In this document: positions 21,051 to 26,219 of the stretch, one piece after another | Position numbering within the stretch: position 1 is the stretch's first letter | Layout of the letters: each line of letters begins with the position of its first letter | Virus record (IMG/VR): IMGVR_UViG_3300044858_005801 | Span: 1-31,030 of that record | Source: a virus | Reading direction: 5' to 3' (one strand) | DNA: 31,030 nucleotides | Translations under genes and position numbers: made by a program | The notes under the pieces: generated by a model | What the model was told of the DNA's origin: nothing | Seen by the model: only the letters and a program-made list of their open reading frames with translations | The model's database searches: none

Positions 21051-21563
21051 ATGAGCGACATTCGAATTTGCGTCCGCGGCGACGACGGCGACTACTGGTG
21101 CAACCTCCACGGGAGCGACGGCGACCGACTGATTGCAGCGTGCGCCAGCAGGCCGCGGAGCTTGGCCGAACTGTGCCAGGCTGCCGAAACCTACGCCCGG
21201 GGCGCAACCCATTGGGTACAGTATTTCCACGCCGGGCACAATTTCCACCGCTGGGATGCGGGGATGGTCATCATCGACCTGACCTCCCGGCTGATTGTGG
21301 TCAACAGCGGCTACAGCGATCCGCAACTGGTCGACCAAGTCTACTACCACAACGGGTCGTGCAAGACTTCGACCGCCATTCCCTACGATCTGACAGCCGA
21401 CGACTGGCTGATCACCAAAGACCTGCTTCGCCGTATCGATTGGCAGCCGCTGGCAAACCGGCGGTGGGAGCACCTGCATGGTATCCGCAACAACCCCGAA
21501 CAGTCTCGATTGACTTTCGGGGCCTATCTCCAGCCGAACCCCGCCCCGTCAGCGACCCCCTGA
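21051..21563 (+). CDS. Duplicated hypothetical protein, copy B (170 aa)
   Basis: Identical in protein sequence to the gene at 19966-20478; one silent T to C change was seen in codon 17. AGGAGA lies before the ATG. It is second in cassette 2, behind the ArdC-like gene, and is followed by the same 14-bp hairpin and by promoter R3, which drives the amidoligase. Near-zero divergence means the duplication is recent or kept uniform by gene conversion. It is unrelated by sequence to its neighbours. No function is proposed. Confidence 0.75.
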   Translation: MSDIRICVRGDDGDYWCNLHGSDGDRLIAACASRPRSLAELCQAAETYARGATHWVQYFHAGHNFHRWDAGMVIIDLTSRLIVVNSGYSDPQLVDQVYYHNGSCKTSTAIPYDLTADDWLITKDLLRRIDWQPLANRRWEHLHGIRNNPEQSRLTFGAYLQPNPAPSATP

Positions 21564-21574
21564 CCGACTCCCAC

Positions 21575-21610
21575 CCAGCCCCCCCGGAACAACCGCTCCG
21601 GGGGGGCTGG
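21575..21610 (+). terminator. Strong 14-bp GC hairpin after copy B
   Basis: Exact copy of the hairpin at 20490-20525, placed between cassette 2 and promoter R3. Confidence 0.65.
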
Positions 21611-21612
21611 CG

Positions 21613-21808
21613 GCGGAATTCCGAAAGTTTTTTTTGGCTGGAACGGCACTTCCCCGGACGATCCGATCGCGGGCCGAGGTCGACCCGACGACCAAAAAAC
21701 GGCGGAATTCCGCGTTGTGGGGGTTGCATCGTAACCGCTAGCGGCTAATATGTAACCATGTCAGACGCACAACGCGAATGACGAACACCAGCCCCGCGAG
21801 ACACGATC
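21613..21808 (+). promoter_or_regulatory. Cassette promoter/operator module, copy R3
   Basis: Both CGGAATTCCG palindromes are present. -35 TTGCAT (21724-21729), spacer with the perfect palindrome CCGCTAGCGG, -10 TAATAT (21746-21751). The last 19 bases before the amidoligase ATG differ from R2 and R4, and the ribosome binding site there is weak. Confidence 0.75.
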
Positions 21809-22654
21809 ATGCTGACCGCCAACGACACGACGTTCGGAATCGAAATCGAGTGCCTGATCCCCGACACCGTCCGGATCGCTCTCGGTTACTACCACAACGG
21901 CCGCCAGATCGACGGCCTGCCCACCGGTTGGAACGCCCAGACCGACGGGTCGATCGTTCGCCGCTCCGGGTTCTACGCCGTCGAGATCGTCAGCCCGGTG
22001 CTGCGGGGTGCCGAGGGGCTGGCCCAGGTCGCCCAGGTGTGCCAGTGGCTCAACTCGATCGGGGCCGAAGTCAACGCCTCCTGCGGTCTGCACGTGCACG
22101 TCGGCTGGTCGGGTGACAAAGCTGCCACGATCCGCCTGACGACGATGGTCGCCAACCACGAAAAAGCGATCTTCGCCAGCACCGGGACCCACAGCCGCGA
22201 GCGCGGCACCTACTGCCGCGGTGTGCGGAACGACCGCACGATGCGGTCCGAATTCCTCGACAACGATACCGCCCGCCAGAGCAGCCGCTATCACGTGCTC
22301 AATCTGACAAACCTTGCCCGCCGCCAGCCGACTGTCGAGTTCCGGGCCTTCGCTGGCACCACCAACGCCCGCAAGATTGCCGGGTATGTCCGCCTGTGTG
22401 TGGGACTGGTCAACAAAGCTGCCAACGCCAAACGGACCATCAAGTGGGACAGTTCGACCGTCGTCGCCAGCAGCCCGGTCCGCAAGGGTGGCGAGGGGCA
22501 GACCGAGCTGAACCGGTTGTTTTTCGCGCTCGGTTGGAACAAGGGTCGGACCGCGACGGTCTGGGGTGCGATCGACACCCCCGAGGGGTGCCCGACCCTC
22601 GCCGACAGCAAGGCCAAGCTGATGGAACTGGCCAAGAAATACGACGGCGAGTAG
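21809..22654 (+). CDS. Amidoligase, glutamine-synthetase-like COOH-NH2 ligase (281 aa)
   Basis: Matches the Amidoligase_2 family of ATP-dependent carboxylate-amine ligases. FGIEIEC at 9-15 supplies the metal-binding acidic pair. Then come DGSI (46-49), EIVSP (59-63), SCGLHVHVG (91-99) and TVEFRAF (175-181) with its catalytic-type Arg, and a helix IAGYVRLCVGLVN. These occur in family order, and length is typical. Members are thought to join amino acids or peptides through isopeptide-like bonds, some tagging proteins or altering cell-wall peptides. First gene of cassette 3, with a class II amidotransferase behind it as possible ammonia or amine supplier. Family call is strong; substrate unknown. 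Confidence 0.88.
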   Translation: MLTANDTTFGIEIECLIPDTVRIALGYYHNGRQIDGLPTGWNAQTDGSIVRRSGFYAVEIVSPVLRGAEGLAQVAQVCQWLNSIGAEVNASCGLHVHVGWSGDKAATIRLTTMVANHEKAIFASTGTHSRERGTYCRGVRNDRTMRSEFLDNDTARQSSRYHVLNLTNLARRQPTVEFRAFAGTTNARKIAGYVRLCVGLVNKAANAKRTIKWDSSTVVASSPVRKGGEGQTELNRLFFALGWNKGRTATVWGAIDTPEGCPTLADSKAKLMELAKKYDGE

Positions 22655-22668
22655 TCGCCGCGAACCGG

Positions 22669-22693
22669 GGGGGGGCGGGTGGTCCGCCCCCCC
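22669..22693 (+). terminator. 10-bp GC hairpin between amidoligase and amidotransferase
   Basis: GGGGGGGCGG and CCGCCCCCCC surround a GTGGT loop. No U-tract follows. More likely an mRNA-stabilising or partial attenuation element, since the amidotransferase has no separate promoter. Confidence 0.5.
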
Positions 22694-22732
22694 TCCTGCG
22701 ACCATTGTTCCGCTTCCTGTCAGGAGTGCATC

Positions 22733-23380
22733 ATGTGCGGAGTGTTCGGATTCACCAGCAACAACGGCAATCCGGTCGACCTGGGTCGGCTGCGGGAGAT
22801 TGCCACTGTCACGAACAGCCGGGGTAACCACGCGTGGGGCATGGCGTGGATCAACAGCCGGGGTCGGTTGTGTCAGTTTCGGCAGTCGGGGCCGATTGTT
22901 GACGCCCTGCCGCTGCTGTCGATGGCCCGCGACGCCGTGGCGCTGATCGGTCACTGCCGCTACGCCACTCAAGGGAGCCCAGACGACGCCGTCAACAACC
23001 ACCCGCACCCGGCGGACGGGGGGTGGATCGTCCACAACGGCATGCTCCACGGCTACCGCCAACTCGTGCGGGATCACGGGTTGCTGCCCGTCTCACAGTG
23101 TGATTCAGAGGTCCTCGGTCTGCTGATTGAACGACTCGACGGAGACGACCTGATCGACCGGGTGGCCGAGGCCACCGCCGCGGCGCTGCGTCCCCAGCGG
23201 TCGGCATTAGTGTTGCTTGGGCTGTGGAAGCCGGGCCAGGTGATCGCGGTCCGGCGGGGGAACCCGCTTGTGACCAGCCAGACCCGGCGTGGCGTTTGGC
23301 TCGCGTCGCTGCCCGGGGGACTGCCCGCCACGGTGCGCGAGGTCCCCGACCAGCACGTGCTGGCGTTCCAGGCCCGCTAG
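22733..23380 (+). CDS. Class II glutamine amidotransferase (215 aa)
   Basis: ATG 22733 has CAGGAG upstream, and cleavage of Met leaves the catalytic Cys2 at the N-terminus (MCGVFGFT), as Ntn-type GATases need. Further family motifs: RGNHAWG (30-36), GHCRYAT (73-79), NNHPH (88-92), VHNGML (100-105) and CDSEVL (123-128). It is a free-standing glutaminase domain without a synthetase half. It would hydrolyse glutamine to supply ammonia, or act as an amide hydrolase in reverse of the amidoligase next to it. Published comparative work on amidoligases (Iyer and co-workers) describes such pairings in phages and bacteria. It shares its stop with the convergent zinc-ribbon gene. Confidence 0.88.
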   Translation: MCGVFGFTSNNGNPVDLGRLREIATVTNSRGNHAWGMAWINSRGRLCQFRQSGPIVDALPLLSMARDAVALIGHCRYATQGSPDDAVNNHPHPADGGWIVHNGMLHGYRQLVRDHGLLPVSQCDSEVLGLLIERLDGDDLIDRVAEATAAALRPQRSALVLLGLWKPGQVIAVRRGNPLVTSQTRRGVWLASLPGGLPATVREVPDQHVLAFQAR

Positions 23381-23619
23381 TTCCGGAGCGGATCGTCACA
23401 GGAACCACCGTCGCCCGGCAGGTGGACGACCCGCCCCTGCGAGTCGACCGCCCAGGTCAACGCCACCTCCACCGGGACGCTAACCCCCGGGTGGTGCTCG
23501 ACGTCAAAACAGTCGTCGCACTGGTAGACGGGCAGCTCGACTGCGGCCACCGTCACGACCCCCGCCAGACCGGCGGGACGCCCGCACCGTAAGCAGTCAC
23601 AGACGGGTTGGGGTTTCAT
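23377..23619 (-). CDS. Small zinc-ribbon protein on the opposite strand (80 aa)
   Basis: ATG 23619 starts MKPQPVCDCLRCGRPAG. C7-x-C9-x2-C12 pairs with a second knuckle YQCDDCFDVEHHPG, giving a C-x2-C...C-x2-C zinc ribbon with VTVAAVELPVYQ strands between. The rest is a small beta domain. It is the only minus-strand gene inside the island and runs tail to tail with the amidotransferase, their stop codons overlapping. No promoter or ribosome binding site is obvious. The clean Cys pattern makes it likely real. Role unknown; zinc ribbons of this size are usually DNA- or protein-binding adaptors. Confidence 0.6.
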   Translation of the reverse strand: MKPQPVCDCLRCGRPAGLAGVVTVAAVELPVYQCDDCFDVEHHPGVSVPVEVALTWAVDSQGRVVHLPGDGGSCDDPLRN

Positions 23620-23742
23620 GCGAACCACGCGACAGGAGACGGCAGAGAGGCTACCAGCCGTCGGGAACCGCGTTCCCTGCCGGGTGGCAGCACGATGTCT
23701 GGCACTCTACCACCGGCAGACCACGACTGGACACCCACCCCA

Positions 23743-23937
23743 GCGGAATTCCGAAAGTTTTTTGGGGCTGGAACGGCACTTCCCCGGACGATCCGATCGC
23801 GGGCCGAGGTCGACCCGACGACCAAAAACCGGCGGAATTCCGCGTTGTGGGGGTTGCATCGTAACCGCTAGCGGCTAATATGTAACCATGTCAGACGCAC
23901 AACGCGAACGACGAACACCAGCCCGGAGTGATGAGAG
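23743..23937 (+). promoter_or_regulatory. Cassette promoter/operator module, copy R4
   Basis: Both palindromes are present. -35 TTGCAT (23854-23859), spacer with CCGCTAGCGG, -10 TAATAT (23876-23881), GGAG nine bases before ATG 23938. Similarity to R1 extends a little upstream (CACCCCAGCGG against CATCCCAGCGG). The 120 bases between the zinc-ribbon start and this module hold nothing I can identify. Confidence 0.75.
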
Positions 23938-24096
23938 ATGCCTAGCCTGACTGAAGCCTTGAACGCTGGCCTTGCCATGATTCGTGCCGACAAGTCTGTC
24001 GCGTCTGTGGTTGTGGCTGGACTTTCGATCGGTGGCGTGGTTCGCACCTTCGAGATCTTCCGCGACGAGTCGATTCGACAGATTGACGCGAAGTAG
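23938..24096 (+). CDS. Small protein (52 aa), first gene of cassette 4
   Basis: ATG 23938 lies nine bases after GGAG in the promoter module, in the same place as the 83-aa gene start in cassette 2. The product starts MPSLTEALNAGLAMIRADKS. It has a hydrophobic VVVAGLSIGGVV segment, borderline as a membrane helix, and ends FRDESIRQIDAK. Too small to classify. The shared promoter architecture and the hairpin right after its stop support it as a gene. It could be a peptide modulator or small DNA mimic, but nothing shows this. Confidence 0.55.
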   Translation: MPSLTEALNAGLAMIRADKSVASVVVAGLSIGGVVRTFEIFRDESIRQIDAK

Positions 24097-24111
24097 TCCA
24101 GACGACGCACC

Positions 24112-24135
24112 CCCCCGGGAATCAACCCCCGGGGG
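24112..24135 (+). terminator. 8-bp GC hairpin after the 52-aa gene
   Basis: CCCCCGGG and CCCGGGGG around an 8-base loop, followed by TTCCCCTCT. Same style as the other island hairpins, with a weak pyrimidine tail. Confidence 0.5.
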
Positions 24136-24167
24136 TTCCCCTCTGACCCCTGACGATGGAGACTGAT

Positions 24168-24557
24168 ATGTTCGTGATCATTGAAACCACCGGCTCGCAA
24201 CTCGTCGACCACAACGGACGCTGCACCGGACCAGAGACCAAACAGGAATTATCTCGGCACCGAACTCAAGAGACCGCTGAACGGGCTTTAGCCAACCTGC
24301 GAAAGACGATGCCGGTGTTTGCGCTGAACTGCCGGATTGTTGAGTACAGTCCTCCCGGGGTGATCGTCACGTACTGGCGAGGAGACAAGCAGTACACCGA
24401 GACCGCCAAGACGTACCGGGGAGCGAAGCGAATCGCCTCGCTCAGTCAAAACAGGATCGGCCCAACGTATCGCACGTTCGACGGTCGCGAGTTGTTCGAC
24501 GACGGACACGGACTGTGGTTCGAAGAGAGCGACAACCGCCGCGTGTACGTTGTGTGA
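24168..24557 (+). CDS. Hypothetical protein (129 aa)
   Basis: ATG 24168 has GGAG seven bases upstream; an ATG at 24156 overlaps that site and is less likely. The protein begins MFVIIETTGSQLVDHNGRC. It has a helix ETAERALANLRKTM, a strand NCRIVEYSPPGVIVTYWRG and an acidic-aromatic end (FDDGHGLWFEESDNRRVYVV). It looks like a small alpha-beta phage protein. No family or catalytic motif recognised. Second gene of cassette 4, between two hairpins. Confidence 0.65.
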   Translation: MFVIIETTGSQLVDHNGRCTGPETKQELSRHRTQETAERALANLRKTMPVFALNCRIVEYSPPGVIVTYWRGDKQYTETAKTYRGAKRIASLSQNRIGPTYRTFDGRELFDDGHGLWFEESDNRRVYVV

Positions 24558-24572
24558 ACTGACCCCCCCCAC

Positions 24573-24591
24573 CCCCCGGTATCCCCGGGGG
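24573..24591 (+). terminator. GC hairpin after the 129-aa gene
   Basis: CCCCCGG and CCGGGGG around a 5-base loop, followed by TTCCTG. Part of a C-rich stretch. Confidence 0.45.
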
Positions 24592-24612
24592 TTCCTGACA
24601 ACCATTTGCACG

Positions 24613-24636
24613 ACCCCGGCAAAATGCTGCCGGGGT
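24613..24636 (+). terminator. Second hairpin before the HTH gene
   Basis: ACCCCGGCA and TGCCGGGGT, 9 bp, around a 6-base loop. It ends about ten bases before the CAGGAG of the HTH gene, so it could also affect translation. Confidence 0.5.
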
Positions 24637-24660
24637 GTTCACCACAGGAGACCACTCGAC

Positions 24661-24891
24661 GTGACCCGCAAACGCTATCACCCACCGCTGAAACTGTACT
24701 CCACGGCTGAGGCCGCTACTGACCTGCAGGTCTCGCCCGAGACCGTCCGCCGACTGGCCCGGCTGCGCCACCTCGGCGTACGCAAGGGGCGCGACTGGCT
24801 GTTCACCCCGCACGACCTCGACCAGATGCGCGCCCGCCCCCGCGTGGGGACCTACGACCGCAGCCGCCCGAACAAAAAGGCCGCGCCATGA
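24661..24891 (+). CDS. Small HTH protein, excisionase/MerR-type (76 aa)
   Basis: GTG 24661 follows CAGGAGA and is chosen over a longer upstream frame that reads through two hairpins. The core LYSTAEAATDLQVSPETVRRLARLRHLGVRKGRDWLFTPHDLDQMRARP is a winged helix-turn-helix of the HTH_17/excisionase type: A-A-x-x-L-x-V-S-x-x-T-V-R-R-L then R-x-x-W-x-F-x-x-x-D-L. The C-terminus is basic. Such proteins act as excisionases or transcription factors. It is the only DNA-binding regulator seen in the island, hence a candidate to act on the four promoter modules. It overlaps the ASCH gene by ATGA. Confidence 0.75.
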   Translation: MTRKRYHPPLKLYSTAEAATDLQVSPETVRRLARLRHLGVRKGRDWLFTPHDLDQMRARPRVGTYDRSRPNKKAAP

Positions 24892-25325
24892 TCCTGCGAG
24901 CACTGACGATTAAACAGCCTTGGGCCTCGCTGCTCGTGGCGGGCGTCAAGACGGTGGAAAACCGCAGTTGGACCACCGCGTATCGAGGGCCGCTGGCGAT
25001 CCACGCCGGGGCGGCCCGCGAGCGCAACGCGGCCCAGATGATCGCCGATTGCTTGGGCCGCGATTTGACCCCCAGCGAGCGGGCGCGGTGGTTGCTCGAC
25101 GCCGAGTTGCCGCACGGCCAGGTACTGGGGGTGGTCGAGCTGCTCGACGTCGTGCCGGTCGAGCAGACCCACGAGGTGGAGAGCCCGTGGGCGATCGGCC
25201 CGTGGTGCTGGCGGGTGCGACCCTCCCAGCAGTTTCAGCCCCACGCCCGCCCCGCCTTAGCCGGAAAACTTGGGCTCTGGAAATGGGAATCGGGCGACCT
25301 GCGGATTGGCAAGTGGCGGGAGTGA
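24888..25325 (+). CDS. ASCH-domain protein (145 aa)
   Basis: The start overlaps the HTH stop (ATGA). The N-terminus LRALTIKQPWASLLVAGVKTVENRSW, then YRGPLAIHAG near residues 32-41, is the hallmark of ASCH proteins, a beta-barrel fold related to PUA. Later GQVLGVVELLDVV, then a W-x-x-G-P-W-C-W strand and a C-terminal GKLGLWKWE, also fit. ASCH proteins bind RNA or nucleosides, and some hydrolyse N4-acetylcytidine; the phage versions are common and mostly uncharacterised. It closes cassette 4 and the island, and is followed by a hairpin shared with the convergent nuclease gene. Confidence 0.85.
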   Translation: MILRALTIKQPWASLLVAGVKTVENRSWTTAYRGPLAIHAGAARERNAAQMIADCLGRDLTPSERARWLLDAELPHGQVLGVVELLDVVPVEQTHEVESPWAIGPWCWRVRPSQQFQPHARPALAGKLGLWKWESGDLRIGKWRE

Positions 25326-25343
25326 TCACAACAACACGGCACA

Positions 25344-25371
25344 GGGAGGTGCGGTTGCTGACACACCTCCC
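25344..25371. terminator. Hairpin between convergent ASCH and nuclease genes
   Basis: GGGAGGTG and CACCTCCC form a perfect 8-bp stem with a 12-base loop, lying between two convergent stop codons. No strong T-tract on either strand; a bidirectional terminator is plausible from position. The rest of the 25326-25415 gap holds no gene. Confidence 0.5.
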
Positions 25372-25415
25372 CCGGCGATTTGGAAGACTGCCTCGACCGC
25401 CTTGCCGTTGTGCCG

Positions 25416-25781
25416 CTATTCGGGCCGGAACGGGACGGCGTGATGCGTCGCCAGCATATGTTCCGCCAGGCTTGCTTGGTGGCCCGCAAAATTCGTCCCG
25501 TAGATCAACGCTAGATACCTTCGGAACGCGTCCACCCGTTGTTTCGGTTCCTTGCACAGTTCAATCACGAGCGTGTGATGATCCCTGAAAAAGCGTTCCG
25601 CCTCGCGGGTTGCCGCCAGGCCTGCCTCGCGGGTCTCCCCCTTGGTCTCCGGCGTGTTGACCCCCAGCAGGCGGACCGTCAGCTTATGCCAGACTGAGCA
25701 GCCCAGATCCACCATCAGTTCGTACGTGTCGCCGTCAACCACCCGTTCCAGTTTCGCGGCGTAAACGTAGTTTGGCTGCAT
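25416..25781 (-). CDS. Staphylococcal-nuclease-like protein (121 aa)
   Basis: ATG 25781 has AGGA eight bases upstream. The protein shows VVDGDTYELMVDLG (residues 14-27) and LTVRLLGVNTPETKG. These are the SNase fold strands with the calcium-binding Asp and the catalytic Arg of the R-L-x-G-x-x-x-P-E motif. A later DAFRRYLALIYG carries the second Arg region. There is no signal peptide, so it would act in the cytoplasm or inside the virion. SNase proteins near terminases occur in several phages and may trim DNA or degrade host nucleic acid. It ends the packaging-side operon before the island. Activity is likely but not certain, since the catalytic Glu is not sharply placed. Confidence 0.8.
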   Translation of the reverse strand: MQPNYVYAAKLERVVDGDTYELMVDLGCSVWHKLTVRLLGVNTPETKGETREAGLAATREAERFFRDHHTLVIELCKEPKQRVDAFRRYLALIYGTNFAGHQASLAEHMLATHHAVPFRPE

Positions 25782-25811
25782 GAGATATTCCTGGGGAGAG
25801 CGTTGCCGTAA

Positions 25812-26216
25812 TCAGGTTGCTCTGTTGTCGTCGGCTCCCGCAATCTCTCGCAGTTGCCCGACGATTTTCCGCACCGACGCCACGTCGAGCACCACGACCA
25901 GCCGGGTGCCCATCGTCGACGGACGCCCGGCCTCTTTTTCCAGCGTGTCGGCCAGCCCTTCGGCCCATTGCTGCGCCTGCGTGTACTCGGGGGCGGTCTG
26001 CTTCCACGACCTGCCGCAGGTGTCGCACTTGCAATACCGCGTCCTGCCCGAGGTTTTGTAGACCTTCGCCCCCCCGTGATTGGGATTCACCGGACACACC
26101 GCCCGGCGCATCCGGTTGTTTGTGCCCACGTCGCTGTCGGTCGACGGGGCAGCGGCAGTTGCGGGAGGGGCCGAGGTCGCACTGGTGGCGGCCTCCGGTA
26201 GCAGTTGTTTCGCCAT
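25812..26216 (-). CDS. Zinc-ribbon protein next to the terminase (134 aa)
   Basis: Starts three bases after the large-terminase stop. Residues 1-35 are Ala/Thr/Pro-rich and flexible. A zinc ribbon follows: AVCPVNPNHGG...TRYCKCDTCGRSWK, with Cys at about 41, 62, 64 and 67, and a His nearby as possible ligand. The C-terminal half is helical (AQQWAEGLADTLEKEAG, VRKIVGQLREIAGA) and could dimerise. In function it may be a DNA-binding partner of packaging. No named family recognised. Confidence 0.65.
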   Translation of the reverse strand: MAKQLLPEAATSATSAPPATAAAPSTDSDVGTNNRMRRAVCPVNPNHGGAKVYKTSGRTRYCKCDTCGRSWKQTAPEYTQAQQWAEGLADTLEKEAGRPSTMGTRLVVVLDVASVRKIVGQLREIAGADDNRAT

Positions 26217-26219
26217 GGC

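Larger units (their letters stand above)
21041..21789 (+). repeat. 749-base direct repeat, copy B
   Basis: Second copy of the 170-aa gene, its hairpin and promoter module R3. Identity ends abruptly at GACGAACACC, after which the two leaders differ (TAGCCCGGAGTG against AGCCCCGCGAG). Homologous crossover between the promoter modules could have created the pair. Confidence 0.9.

Noticed and set aside
21761-23077. 438-codon minus-strand frame opposite amidoligase and amidotransferase
   Set aside because: It is the shadow of two genes with full family motifs, with no ribosome binding site and unnatural composition.
19389-23937. CRISPR array or insertion sequence as explanation of the four repeats
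   Set aside because: Repeats are about 196 bases, carry promoters, lie between genes of varied length and have no transposase or terminal inverted repeats.
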